Assembly (NCBI RefSeq): GCF_001602525.1
Contig: NZ_LSYT01000010.1
Coordinates: forward strand, 62,001 to 126,000
Reading direction: 5' to 3'
DNA from: Flavobacterium chilense
Lineage (GTDB): Bacteria > Bacteroidota > Bacteroidia > Flavobacteriales > Flavobacteriaceae
DNA: 64,000 nucleotides
Positions within the stretch are counted from its first letter, which is position 1. Every line of letters begins with the position of its first letter. The notes under the pieces were generated by a model, which was given only the letters and a program-made list of their open reading frames with translations, was not told the DNA's origin and did no database searches. The position numbers and the translations under genes were made by a program. Below are positions 43,994 to 53,526 of this stretch, piece by piece.

Positions 43994-44012
43994 GATAAGC
44001 AAAGCGCTTATC
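43994..44012. promoter_or_regulatory. Candidate operator upstream of the maltose permease operon
   Basis: GATAAGC (43994-44000) and GCTTATC (44006-44012) form an inverted repeat; inside it AAGCGCTT (44002-44009) is a palindrome with a central CG, the core seen in LacI/CcpA-type operators. Lies 27 nt before the permease ATG. Confidence 0.45.
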
Positions 44013-44038
44013 GTCTAATTAATTTTTTAATTACGATA

Positions 44039-45559
44039 ATGGAAAAGCGTAAATTAAGTTTCTGGGAAATTTGGAACATGAGTTTCGGTTTCTTAGGAAT
44101 ACAGTTTGGTTTTGCACTGCAAAACGCAAATACTTCAAGAATTTTTGAAACCCTTGGTGCTAAAATAGATGAAATCCCCATTTTGTGGATTGCTGCGCCT
44201 GTTTCTGGTTTAATAATTCAGCCCGTTATTGGTTATTTCAGTGACAGAACCTGGACTCGTTTAGGCAGACGTCGCCCCTATTTTTTAATTGGAGCAATCT
44301 TATCCTCGATCGCATTATTTATCATGCCCAACTCTCCTACTTTATGGATTGCTGCCGGAACTTTATGGATAATGGATGCTTCGATAAATGTTTCTATGGA
44401 ACCTTTCAGGGCTTTTGTTGGCGATAATTTACCCGACCACCAGCGTGCATTAGGCTTTGTAATGCAGAGTTTTTTTATTGGAACCGGTGCCGTTGTAGGT
44501 TCTGTTTTGCCCTATCTCTTCACAAATGTATTTGATGTTAGCAACGTTGCTCCTAAAGGGATTATCCCGGATGCGGTAAAATGGTCTTTCTATATTGGCG
44601 GAATTGTTTTCCTGCTTTCTGTTTTATGGACCGTTTTTAAAACAACCGAATATACTCCCGAAGAACTTCATGCTTTTGAAGCGAACAGCAAAAAAGATTT
44701 AGATAAAGATGCTCTAAACTCAGAAGCAGAATCAGGTGTTACGATTAAAAAACAATTATTTTTAGGATTAATATTTGCTGCAATTGGAGGATTAGTTTCA
44801 TTTCTAATTTTCGAAAACAGCCTGGCAAAAGAGCTGTATATTTTATTTATTGGATTGATTTTCATGGGAGTTTTATTTGTAATTGCATCACAATTACGAA
44901 ATAAAAAAGTTCAGAATGGTTTTACCATAATCATGACCGATTTATTGAATATGCCCAAAACAATGCAAAAATTAGCCTGGGTACAATTTTTCTCCTGGTT
45001 TGCGCTTTTCTCCATGTGGATTTATACTACACAAGCTGTTACACAACACATTTTTGGTACAACAGACACTACTTCAAAAGTATACAATGATGCTGCCGAC
45101 TGGGTTTCTGTATTGTTTACGGTTTATAACGGAGTGGCTGCTGCCGTAGCTTTCTTATTACCTGTTATTGCAAAAAAAGTGGGCGTTAGAGCAACACATT
45201 TATTAGCCTTATGTGCTGGTGGTGTTGGTTTAATTTCGATTTATTTTATTGGTGATAAACAAATGCTAATCCTGCCAATGTTAGGAGTTGGGATTGCATG
45301 GGCGAGTATTTTATCAATGCCTTACGCTATGTTATCCGGAGCTTTACCAGCTGCAAAAATGGGTTATTACATGGGAGTTTTCAACTTTTTTGTCGTAATA
45401 CCACAAATTGTAGCCGCTACAATATTAGGATTTGTAATCAAACAATTCTTTCACAATGAACCCATTTACGCCCTAATGATAGGCGGCGTATCTATGATAT
45501 TTGCCGGATTACTTACACTTAGAGTAAATAGCAGAACTAAAATTGAAATTCATGAATAA
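44039..45559 (+). CDS. SLC45-like MFS maltose/maltodextrin permease
   Basis: 506 residues, 12 helices. N-terminus SFWEIWNMSFGFLGIQFGFALQNANTSRIFETLGA and GYFSDRTWTRLGRRRPYFLIGA are the hallmarks of the SLC45/GPH-type sugar carriers; a cytosolic middle loop carries many charges (residues about 205-235). The family moves disaccharides with protons across the inner membrane. Followed by PgmB (8-nt overlap) and GH65, so the substrate is almost surely maltose. First gene of the plus-strand operon, with a LacI-type palindrome in its leader. Confidence 0.93.
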   Translation: MEKRKLSFWEIWNMSFGFLGIQFGFALQNANTSRIFETLGAKIDEIPILWIAAPVSGLIIQPVIGYFSDRTWTRLGRRRPYFLIGAILSSIALFIMPNSPTLWIAAGTLWIMDASINVSMEPFRAFVGDNLPDHQRALGFVMQSFFIGTGAVVGSVLPYLFTNVFDVSNVAPKGIIPDAVKWSFYIGGIVFLLSVLWTVFKTTEYTPEELHAFEANSKKDLDKDALNSEAESGVTIKKQLFLGLIFAAIGGLVSFLIFENSLAKELYILFIGLIFMGVLFVIASQLRNKKVQNGFTIIMTDLLNMPKTMQKLAWVQFFSWFALFSMWIYTTQAVTQHIFGTTDTTSKVYNDAADWVSVLFTVYNGVAAAVAFLLPVIAKKVGVRATHLLALCAGGVGLISIYFIGDKQMLILPMLGVGIAWASILSMPYAMLSGALPAAKMGYYMGVFNFFVVIPQIVAATILGFVIKQFFHNEPIYALMIGGVSMIFAGLLTLRVNSRTKIEIHE

Positions 45560-46208
45560 TAAAAAAGCATTCATCTTCGATCTTGATGGAGTAATCGTTG
45601 ATACCGCTAAATACCACTTTTTAGCCTGGCAGAAAATTGCAAAGGCATTAAACATAAATTTTACACACGAAGACAACGAATTACTAAAAGGGGTAAGTCG
45701 TGTACGTTCGTTAGATATAATTCTTGAATTAGGAAAAGTTCAGGCTTCGCAGGAAGACAAAGACAAATGGCTGATTCAAAAAAATGAAGATTACCTGTCT
45801 TATTTGGTTGATATGGATGAAAGTGAGATTCTTCCGGGAGTTTTTAAAACACTGCAATTATTAAAAGACAAAAAACAAGGAATTGCTCTGGGATCTGCCA
45901 GTAAAAATGCAAGACCCATTTTAGAGAAAACAGGGATTCTGTCTTACTTCGATGTTATTGTGGACGGAAACGATGTGACCAATGCAAAACCAGATCCGGA
46001 AGTTTTCTTAAAAGCGGCTCAATTATTAAACATTGATCCAAAAAACTCAATTGTATTTGAGGACTCTGTTGCCGGAATTCAGGCTGCAAACATAGGTGGT
46101 ATGACAAGTGTAGGAATTGGTGAGGAAACAATTTTACATGAAGCAGATTACATTTTTAAAGATTTCACTCTAATAGATGAAAGCTTTATCAACAAATTAA
46201 TCAATTAG
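45552..46208 (+). CDS. pgmB: Beta-phosphoglucomutase
   Basis: 218 residues from ATG 45552, overlapping the permease stop by 8 nt (an in-frame TTG 9 nt earlier is less likely). HAD fold: nucleophile and acid Asp in FDLDGVIVDTAKYHF, LKGVSRVRSLDIIL cap loop, Ser/Lys in LGSASKNARPIL and KPDPEVF, and EDSVAGIQAA. It converts beta-glucose-1-phosphate, the product of maltose phosphorylase, to glucose-6-phosphate. Length is normal. Separated from GH65 by a large inverted repeat. Confidence 0.96.
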   Translation: MNNKKAFIFDLDGVIVDTAKYHFLAWQKIAKALNINFTHEDNELLKGVSRVRSLDIILELGKVQASQEDKDKWLIQKNEDYLSYLVDMDESEILPGVFKTLQLLKDKKQGIALGSASKNARPILEKTGILSYFDVIVDGNDVTNAKPDPEVFLKAAQLLNIDPKNSIVFEDSVAGIQAANIGGMTSVGIGEETILHEADYIFKDFTLIDESFINKLIN

Positions 46209-46347
46209 AAAATATGCCAATTTGATAATTAAAAAAATGAATAATTATCAAATTTAAACCATTATAAATCATCAATCAAAATAGTACAAACAATCAGCAA
46301 TTAGAAATAGCCAAAAAATAATTATCAAATTGGCATATTTTCTAATT
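46203..46347. repeat. 145-bp intergenic element with 29-bp perfect inverted repeats
   Basis: Arms at 46203-46231 and 46319-46347 are exact reverse complements (core ATATGCCAATTTGATAATT and its complement). The left arm starts within the pgmB stop region and the right arm ends 18 nt before the GH65 ATG. Inside, AATTATCAAATT at 46243-46254 can pair instead with AATTTGATAATT at 46219-46230. There is no T-tract and no coding frame. Confidence 0.75.
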
Positions 46348-46365
46348 CTCTAATTAAAGAAAAAA

Positions 46366-48669
46366 ATGAACCAAGATTATATAAAACCAGATAATTGGTC
46401 AATTATAGAAGAAGGATTTGATGCCGAAAGAGTAAAATCGTCTGAAAGTCTCTTTAGTATCGGAAACGGCGCTATGGGACAACGCGCCAATTTTGAAGAA
46501 ACCTATTCCGCTGAAACTTTTCAGGGAAGTTACATTGCCGGAATCTATTATCCGGACAAAACTAAAGTGGGCTGGTGGAAAAACGGATATCCGAAATATT
46601 TTGCCAAAGTTTTAAATGCTCCAAACTGGATAGGAATTGACATAGAAATCAACGAAGAAAATCTTGATTTAAATACGTGTACCGAAGTTAGAAACTTCCG
46701 CAGAGAATTGAATATGAAAGAAGGATGGTACAATCGTTCTTTCGAAGCAGTTCTTAAAAACGGAACTGAAATTGCCGTAAACGTTCGTCGTTTTCTTTCC
46801 TTAGATTTAGACGAAGCCGGAATCATTAAATACGATATTACACCTTTAAACAAAGATGCAAAAATCGTTTACAAACCTTATGTTGATGCTGGTGTAACCA
46901 ATGAAGATGCGAACTGGGAAGAAAAATTCTGGGAACCGCTTGAAGTGAAAAAAGGTACAAATGAAGCTTTTGTAACTGCTCAAACATTTAAAACGCATTT
47001 TAAAGTTACCACTTTTATGCACAATACGATTTTGGCAAATGGAGAAGACATTCATGTTTCACCATCAACAATCGATTCAACTGCAGATAAAGTTCAGTAC
47101 ACTTACGGAACTATTATTGCAAAAGGACAAACCTCATCTATTCAAAAAATTGGAGGTTATACGGTTTCTTTAAACCACGAAAACACTTTGGCTGCAGCCG
47201 AAAAAGTAATAAAGTCGGCAGTAAATTCAGGATATGATGCTTTACTTCAAAATCAAATTGACGCCTGGGCAAAAATCTGGGAAATGTCAGATATTACAAT
47301 CGAAGGCGATGTAAAAGCACAACAGGGAATTCGTTTCAACATCTTTCAGTTAAACCAAACGTATTCAGGAAAAGACAGCCGATTAAATATTGGACCAAAA
47401 GGTTTTACCGGAGAAAAATACGGCGGATCTACTTATTGGGATACTGAAGCATATTGTATTCCGTTTTACATGGCGACAAAAGATCAGCAAGTTGCAAGAA
47501 ACTTATTGACCTATCGTTACAATCAATTAGACAAAGCGATTGAAAATGCTAAGGATAATTTAGGTTTCAAAAATGGTGCTGCATTATATCCAATGGTGAC
47601 CATGAATGGTGAAGAATGCCATAATGAATGGGAAATCACACACGAAGAAATCCACAGAAATGGAGCGATTGCTTTTGCGATTTACAACTATTACCGTTAC
47701 ACCGGCGATTACTCTTATATTCCTGAGAAAGGTTTAGAGGTTCTAATTGGTATTGCGCGTTTCTGGCATCAAAGAGCTTCTTTCTCAAAAGAAAAAAATC
47801 AATATGTAATTCTGGGAGTTACAGGTCCAAACGAATACGAGAACAACATCAACAATAACTTCTACACCAATTATATTGCAAAATGGTGTATTGATTTTGC
47901 GGCAGATCAAATCAATAAAGTAGCATTAGAATATCCTGCAGATCACAAACGTGTTTTAGAAAAAGTCACTCTTTCTTCTGAAGAAATTCACGAATGGAAA
48001 AAAGTATCCAATGATATGTATTTCCCAACTTCTCAAGAGTTAGGAGTTTATCTGCAGCAAGACGGTTTCTTAGACAAAGATTTAGTTCCGGTAAAAGATT
48101 TAGATAAATCGCAACGCCCTATTAACCAAAAATGGTCCTGGGATCGCGTTTTACGCTCACCATATATAAAACAAGCCGATGTTTTACAATGTTTCTATTT
48201 CTTCGAAGATCATTTTTCGAGAGAAGAATTAGAAAGAAATTTCGATTTTTATGAATCATTTACCGTTCATGAAAGTTCACTTTCGCCTTGTGTACACTCC
48301 ATTCAGGCTGCTGTATTAGACAAAATGGATATGGCGTATACTTTCTACTTGAGAACTTCTCGTCTGGATTTGGATGATTATAATAAAGAAGTTGAAGAAG
48401 GCTGTCACATCACGTCAATGGCTGGAACCTGGATGAGTATTGTAGAAGGTTTCGGCGGAATGAGAGTTAAAAATGACCAATTGCATTTTTCTCCAAAAAT
48501 TCCAAAAGAATGGAAAGCGTATTCTTTTAAAATCAATTTCAGAAATCAAATTTTAAAAGTTGCTGTAAATCATAACGAAACCACTTTTACTGTAGACAGC
48601 GATGAGGATTTAAATATCGTTGTAAACGGAAAAACAATAACAGCTGGGAAACTCGCACAAATTAATTAA
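46366..48669 (+). CDS. GH65 maltose phosphorylase
   Basis: 767 residues, no signal peptide, so cytosolic. GH65 layout: N-terminal beta-sandwich (SLFSIGNGAMGQRANFEE, YIAGIYYPDKTKVGW), helical linker, (alpha/alpha)6 barrel with the acid Glu490 in GVTGPNEYENNINNNFYTN, YGGSTYWDTEAY, ALYPMVTMNGEE, and phosphate-binding HITSMAGTWMSIVEGFGGM near 670. Splits maltose with phosphate into glucose and beta-glucose-1-phosphate. The tie to PgmB and the permease makes maltose the best substrate; trehalose or kojibiose are less likely alternatives. Confidence 0.94.
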   Translation: MNQDYIKPDNWSIIEEGFDAERVKSSESLFSIGNGAMGQRANFEETYSAETFQGSYIAGIYYPDKTKVGWWKNGYPKYFAKVLNAPNWIGIDIEINEENLDLNTCTEVRNFRRELNMKEGWYNRSFEAVLKNGTEIAVNVRRFLSLDLDEAGIIKYDITPLNKDAKIVYKPYVDAGVTNEDANWEEKFWEPLEVKKGTNEAFVTAQTFKTHFKVTTFMHNTILANGEDIHVSPSTIDSTADKVQYTYGTIIAKGQTSSIQKIGGYTVSLNHENTLAAAEKVIKSAVNSGYDALLQNQIDAWAKIWEMSDITIEGDVKAQQGIRFNIFQLNQTYSGKDSRLNIGPKGFTGEKYGGSTYWDTEAYCIPFYMATKDQQVARNLLTYRYNQLDKAIENAKDNLGFKNGAALYPMVTMNGEECHNEWEITHEEIHRNGAIAFAIYNYYRYTGDYSYIPEKGLEVLIGIARFWHQRASFSKEKNQYVILGVTGPNEYENNINNNFYTNYIAKWCIDFAADQINKVALEYPADHKRVLEKVTLSSEEIHEWKKVSNDMYFPTSQELGVYLQQDGFLDKDLVPVKDLDKSQRPINQKWSWDRVLRSPYIKQADVLQCFYFFEDHFSREELERNFDFYESFTVHESSLSPCVHSIQAAVLDKMDMAYTFYLRTSRLDLDDYNKEVEEGCHITSMAGTWMSIVEGFGGMRVKNDQLHFSPKIPKEWKAYSFKINFRNQILKVAVNHNETTFTVDSDEDLNIVVNGKTITAGKLAQIN

Positions 48670-48696
48670 ATTACAATACTCTAAAAACTAAAAAAC

Positions 48697-50811
48697 ATGA
48701 AAAACTTATTTTTCGCAAGTTTAATCTTGTTTGCTTTTAGCTCGATTGCAAAAGCACAACAATTAAAATCACCCGAAGGCAAGTTCGTAATGGAATTTTC
48801 TCTTCAAAACGACGGAACTCCAACGTACAATTTAAAATACAAAAACAAAGAAGTTGTAAAAACCAGTAAACTGGGTCTTGAACTTAAAGATGATAAAAAA
48901 TCTTTACTAAATGACTTTACAGTTGTAGATACTAAAACTTCAACTTTTGATGAAACCTGGAAACCAGTTTGGGGAGAAGTAGATCACATCAGAAATCATT
49001 ATAATGAATTGGCTGTAACTTTAAATCAAAAAGGAACAGACAGACAAATTGTAATTCGTTTTCGTTTATTCGAAGACGGTTTAGGATTTAGATATGAATT
49101 CCCGGCACAAAAGAACCTTACTTACTTTGTAATCAAAGAAGAAAGATCTCAATTTGCCATGACTGGAGATCATACTGCTTTCTGGATTCCGGGAGATTAT
49201 GATACTCAGGAATACGATTACACCAAATCGAAATTATCTGAAATTAGAGGTCTATCTGAAAAAGCATATACGGCAAACGTTTCTCAAAAATCTTTTTCGC
49301 CAACAGGAGTTCAGACTTCTTTGATGTTAAAAACAAACGACGGAATTTACATCAACCTTCACGAAGCAGCTTTGATCAACTATTCTTGTATGCACTTGAA
49401 TTTAGATGATAAAAACATGACTTTCGAATCTTGGTTAACTCCGGATGCAAAAGGTGATAAAGGGTATATGCAAGCGCCAAGCCACTCTCCTTGGAGAACT
49501 ATTATAGTAAGCGATGATGCCAGAGAAATCTTAGCTTCAAAAATGACTTATAACTTAAACGATCCATCAAAAATTGAGAATACTTCCTGGATTAAACCAG
49601 TAAAATATGTTGGTGTTTGGTGGGAAATGATTACAGGAAAAAGCTCTTGGTCCTATACAAACGATTTCCCGACAGTTCAATTAGGCGTTTCTGATTTCTC
49701 AAAAGCAAAACCAAACGGAACTCACGGAGCAAACAATGCTAACGTAAAAAAATATATTGATTTCGCTGCTGCAAATGGTTTCGACGCTGTTTTGGTTGAA
49801 GGTTGGAACGAAGGCTGGGAAGACTGGTTTGGTCACTCAAAAGATTATGTTTTTGATTTCTTAACGCCTTATCCTGATTTTGATGTAAAAGGGTTACACG
49901 AATATGCAAAATCTAAAGGTGTAAAAATCATCATGCACCACGAAACTTCAGGATCTGTTCGTAACTACGAGCGTCATATGGACAAAGCGTATCAATTCAT
50001 GAAAGACAATGGATATGATGCTGTAAAAAGTGGTTATGTAGGTGACATTTTACCTCGCGGTGAAAACCATTACGATCAATGGATTGTAAACCATTATCAA
50101 TATGCTATCGAAAAAGCTGCTGATTACAAAATTATGGTGAACGCTCACGAAGCAGTTCGCCCTACAGGAATTGCAAGAACGTATCCTAACTTAATTGGAA
50201 ACGAAGCAGCAAGAGGAACAGAATACCAGGCTTTTGGAGGTTCTAAACCAAATCACGTTACCGTTTTACCATTTACACGTTTAATTGGAGGCCCAATGGA
50301 TTACACTCCTGGAATCTTCGAAATGGATATCAGCAAAATGAATCCGGATAACAAATCGCATGTAAACAGTACAATTGCAAATCAATTAGCTTTATATGTT
50401 ACCATGTACAGTCCGCTACAAATGGCGGCTGATACTCCGGAGAACTACAACCGTTTTCCAGATGCATTCCAATTCATTAAAGATGTAGCTGTAGATTGGT
50501 CAGAAAGTAAATATATCGAGGCTGAGCCTGGAGATTTTATCACAGTTGCACGTAAAGCAAAAGGAACAAACAACTGGTTCGTTGGAAACGTAAACGGAGA
50601 AACTCCTCGCACATCAAACATTGATTTCAGCTTCCTTGAAAAAGGAAAAAAATACACCGCAACAATCTATGCTGATGCAAAAGATGCGCATTACAAAACT
50701 AATCCGCAAGCTTATACAATCAAGAAAATTGCTGTAACAAATAAATCAAAATTATCACAGTTATCTGCTCCTGGCGGAGGTTATGCAATAAGCATTATTG
50801 AAAATAAATAA
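48697..50811 (+). CDS. susB: GH97 inverting alpha-glucosidase (SusB-like)
   Basis: 704 residues with signal peptide MKNLFFASLILFAFSSIAKAQ. GH97 order: N-terminal beta-sandwich (residues 25-280), catalytic barrel, C-terminal beta domain. Three glutamates line up with the Bacteroides SusB ones at a constant offset of 23: Glu416 (MHHETSG), Glu485 (NAHEAVRPTG) and Glu509 (AARGTEYQAF), so it is the inverting type. It releases glucose from malto-oligosaccharides in the periplasm. 27 nt after the GH65 gene. Confidence 0.95.
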   Translation: MKNLFFASLILFAFSSIAKAQQLKSPEGKFVMEFSLQNDGTPTYNLKYKNKEVVKTSKLGLELKDDKKSLLNDFTVVDTKTSTFDETWKPVWGEVDHIRNHYNELAVTLNQKGTDRQIVIRFRLFEDGLGFRYEFPAQKNLTYFVIKEERSQFAMTGDHTAFWIPGDYDTQEYDYTKSKLSEIRGLSEKAYTANVSQKSFSPTGVQTSLMLKTNDGIYINLHEAALINYSCMHLNLDDKNMTFESWLTPDAKGDKGYMQAPSHSPWRTIIVSDDAREILASKMTYNLNDPSKIENTSWIKPVKYVGVWWEMITGKSSWSYTNDFPTVQLGVSDFSKAKPNGTHGANNANVKKYIDFAAANGFDAVLVEGWNEGWEDWFGHSKDYVFDFLTPYPDFDVKGLHEYAKSKGVKIIMHHETSGSVRNYERHMDKAYQFMKDNGYDAVKSGYVGDILPRGENHYDQWIVNHYQYAIEKAADYKIMVNAHEAVRPTGIARTYPNLIGNEAARGTEYQAFGGSKPNHVTVLPFTRLIGGPMDYTPGIFEMDISKMNPDNKSHVNSTIANQLALYVTMYSPLQMAADTPENYNRFPDAFQFIKDVAVDWSESKYIEAEPGDFITVARKAKGTNNWFVGNVNGETPRTSNIDFSFLEKGKKYTATIYADAKDAHYKTNPQAYTIKKIAVTNKSKLSQLSAPGGGYAISIIENK

Positions 50812-50819
50812 TTTTAATT

Positions 50820-50901
50820 AACCATATAAGAAATGTAAGTCCATTTAAATAGAAATCTCCCCAGTTTTTGTCTTAAATGTTCTTACATTTCTTATATGGT
50901 T
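50820..50901. repeat. Intergenic inverted repeat, ACCATATAAG family
   Basis: AACCATATAAGAAATGTAAG (50820-50839) is the exact reverse complement of 50882-50901, 42 nt between arms. A second element built on the same ACCATATAAG / CTTATATGGT words lies at 63836-63910. Begins 8 nt after the GH97 stop. Confidence 0.75.
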
Positions 50902-50971
50902 TAAACTATACTCCTACAAGGTTTTGTAAATCTTGCAGAAAATCGATGTCAACTATATTACTGCAGAGACA

Positions 50972-51514
50972 ATGAAAAAAACTACAATACCTATTCTTCT
51001 AAGTTTACTTCTTTTGAATTGTACTAAAAATGAAAAAACATTCGATTCTTTAGAATATTCTTATGGAGGAACATTTAGCGAACTTTATTCTCTAAAATTC
51101 ACCGACAATGATACTGTTTATATATATCAAGAATGGATTGTAAAAGACTTTGGCGACAGTATTTCTGACCCAAAAAGCAAAACACAATATTATGGAATTA
51201 TAAATCCTGAAGAAAAACTAAAACTATATAACTACATAGAAAAAGTCAATCTATTCAAATACAAATCAGAATATTACGAAAATTATCTTGATGGAAGTTG
51301 CTATGCAATTGCTATAAAAAAAGACACTAAAAGCAAAACAATATTTGCACATAGCCATGAAACTCCAAAAGAGATTGATTCAATTGCGAGATGGATAAAC
51401 AAGATCAAGAAAAACCTCATCTTAAAGGAGACTAAAAAACATCTTATTTATAAAACTTCAGAATCCGTTTTTCCGCCACCTCCACCACCTCTAATTCAAA
51501 AAAACAATAATTAA
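50972..51514 (+). CDS. Hypothetical lipoprotein inside the starch locus
   Basis: 180 residues from ATG 50972 (MKKTTIPILLSLLLLNCTKNE), a clear lipoprotein signal; the frame extends upstream from a TTG without sense. Mature part has no recognised domain (YSYGGTFSELYSLKFTDNDTVYIYQEW, DGSCYAIAIKKDTKSKTIFAH) and ends in a run of six prolines before LIQKNNN. It sits between GH97 and GH13 genes, in the same direction, but nothing in the sequence ties it to starch. Confidence 0.75.
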   Translation: MKKTTIPILLSLLLLNCTKNEKTFDSLEYSYGGTFSELYSLKFTDNDTVYIYQEWIVKDFGDSISDPKSKTQYYGIINPEEKLKLYNYIEKVNLFKYKSEYYENYLDGSCYAIAIKKDTKSKTIFAHSHETPKEIDSIARWINKIKKNLILKETKKHLIYKTSESVFPPPPPPLIQKNNN

Positions 51515-51540
51515 ATTTTCATTAATTTAAAATTCAAATT

Positions 51541-53418
51541 ATGAACATCAAAAAGGCATATTTTAATATAAATCACACATTCTATAAACTAATCCTTTTG
51601 GTTCTCTTGTTTTCCGCTTCCGCGAAAGCGCAAATTCAAAAAGTAGAACCGCCATTTTGGTACGCCGGAATGAAAAATTCGGAACTGCAGATTATGTTCT
51701 ACGGAAAAAACATTGCACAATACGAAACTTCGGTTTCAAATAATGTGGTGATTAAAAACGTCGAAAAAACAGAGAATCCAAATTACCTTTTTGTAACAAT
51801 TGATACAAAAGACATCAAAGCTTCTGAATTGATTTTCTCTTTCAAAAACAAAAACAAAGTAGCTTTTACACAGAAATATTCACTTAAAGAAAGAAGAGCA
51901 AATTCTGCCGACAGAAAAAGCTACGATGCATCGGATTTGATTTACTTAATCATGCCGGATCGTTTTGCTAACGGAAATCCGAAAAACGACAGCGACGCTT
52001 CTTTAACTGAAAAAGGAAACCGCCAGGATCCAAGCGGACGCCACGGAGGAGATATCGAAGGAATCATTAAAAACTTAGACTATATTTCGTCTCTTGGTGC
52101 GACGACTATTTGGAGCACACCTTTATGCGAAGACAACGATAAACAGCATTCGTACCATACTTACGGACAATCTGATGTTTACAAAATAGATCCACGTTAC
52201 GGAACTAATGACGATTACGCACGTCTATCTGCAGAAATGCACAAAAAGAACATGAAATTGGTTATGGATTACGTGACGAATCACTGGGGAATTACACACT
52301 GGATGATGAAAGATATCCCAACCAAAACATGGTTCAATCAATTCGAAACTTTCACACAGACACATCACCGTCGTGAAGTAATTACAGATATTCACGCTTC
52401 AAAAATCGATCAGGAAGTTTGTGTTGATGGATGGTTTGTACCTTCAATGCCAGATTTAAATTTAAGAAATCCTCTTGTTGCAAAATACCTGACTCAAAAT
52501 GCAATCTGGTGGATTGAATTTGCCAATCTTGACGGATTTAGAGTGGATACGTATAATTATTCGGATCAAAAAGCAATGGCAAATTGGGCAAAATCAATTA
52601 CAAACGAATATCCGAACTTCAATATCGTAGGTGAAATCTGGATGCACAATCAGGCGAATTTAGCTTTTTGGCAGAAAGACAGTAAAATTGGTGCCATTGA
52701 AAACTATAATTCAAATCTTCCAAGTGTGATGGATTTTACGCTTCAAAGTCAGATTGCTTCTGCTTTTAGTGAAAATGAGCCAAGCTGGGATAACGGATTG
52801 ATTAAATTCTACAACAATTTTGCAATGGATTTTTTATATCCAAACACCAATAATATTTTAGTTTTTGCCGAAAATCATGACACAGACCGTATGAATCATA
52901 ACTTTAAATATGATTTACCAAAATACAAACTGGCGATGACTTTGTTGGCAACGGTTCGCGGAATTCCACAGATTTATTACGGTTCAGAGATTGGAATGGG
53001 TGGTGACAAAGGCAAAGGAGATGATGCCGATATTCGTCAGGATTTCCCGGGCGGATGGGCTGGCGACAAAAACAATGCTTTTACAAAAGAAGGGAGAACT
53101 CCTGAACAAGCAGCTTACTTTGATTTCAGTTCGAAATTATTCAACTGGAGAAAAACAAATGAAGCGGTTCATTTCGGAAAAATGACACATTACATTCCGG
53201 AAAACAATACGTATGTATATTTTAGATATACAGATGCAAAAACCGTAATGGTAATCTTCAACAACAATGCAAAAGAGCAGGTTGTAAAAACAAACCGTTT
53301 TAAAGAAAACATCAAAAACTTTAAACTAGGAAAAGATGTTATTTCAGGAAAAACATTCGATTTAGCTACTGAAATTACTTTAGAACCAAAATCAGCTTTG
53401 GTTTTAGAACTGGAATAA
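51541..53418 (+). CDS. susA: GH13 neopullulanase/cyclomaltodextrinase-type enzyme (SusA-like)
   Basis: 625 residues with signal peptide (NHTFYKLILLVLLFSASAKAQ). An N-terminal beta domain (residues 35-130, VEPPFWYAGMKNSELQIMFYG) is the cyclomaltodextrinase-N type. The barrel has LIMPDRFANGNP, GGDIEGIIKNLDYISSLG, MDYVTNHWG, nucleophile Asp336 (GFRVDTYN), acid Glu365 (IVGEIWMH), Asp447 (AENHDTDR). C-terminal beta domain from about 545. Cuts maltodextrins and pullulan-type links in the periplasm, feeding GH97. A 23-bp inverted repeat follows the gene. Confidence 0.94.
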   Translation: MNIKKAYFNINHTFYKLILLVLLFSASAKAQIQKVEPPFWYAGMKNSELQIMFYGKNIAQYETSVSNNVVIKNVEKTENPNYLFVTIDTKDIKASELIFSFKNKNKVAFTQKYSLKERRANSADRKSYDASDLIYLIMPDRFANGNPKNDSDASLTEKGNRQDPSGRHGGDIEGIIKNLDYISSLGATTIWSTPLCEDNDKQHSYHTYGQSDVYKIDPRYGTNDDYARLSAEMHKKNMKLVMDYVTNHWGITHWMMKDIPTKTWFNQFETFTQTHHRREVITDIHASKIDQEVCVDGWFVPSMPDLNLRNPLVAKYLTQNAIWWIEFANLDGFRVDTYNYSDQKAMANWAKSITNEYPNFNIVGEIWMHNQANLAFWQKDSKIGAIENYNSNLPSVMDFTLQSQIASAFSENEPSWDNGLIKFYNNFAMDFLYPNTNNILVFAENHDTDRMNHNFKYDLPKYKLAMTLLATVRGIPQIYYGSEIGMGGDKGKGDDADIRQDFPGGWAGDKNNAFTKEGRTPEQAAYFDFSSKLFNWRKTNEAVHFGKMTHYIPENNTYVYFRYTDAKTVMVIFNNNAKEQVVKTNRFKENIKNFKLGKDVISGKTFDLATEITLEPKSALVLELE

Positions 53419-53439
53419 AAACGAAATACGTTTAATTTT

Positions 53440-53511
53440 TTTCCGCCACGAATTCACGAATTTTTATTGTAAAAGATTGTAAAAAAATAATTCGTGAATT
53501 CGTGGCGGAAA
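53440..53511. repeat. Intergenic inverted repeat, GCCACGAATTCACGAATT family (copy 1)
   Basis: Arms at 53440-53462 and 53489-53511 are exact 23-bp reverse complements built on CCGCCACGAATTCACGAATT, 26 nt apart. It ends 15 nt before the start codon of the next GH13 gene. Related copies at 55209-55302 and half a copy at 58296-58305. Confidence 0.75.
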
Positions 53512-53526
53512 TTTATAGACAATATT

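Noticed and set aside
44668..44865. Minus-strand frame within the permease gene
   Set aside because: A shadow of the permease's cytosolic loop; no start context or homologous feature.
53440..53511. Rho-independent terminator after the SusA-like gene
   Set aside because: The stem is long but has no T-run, and the same sequence recurs elsewhere as a repeat.
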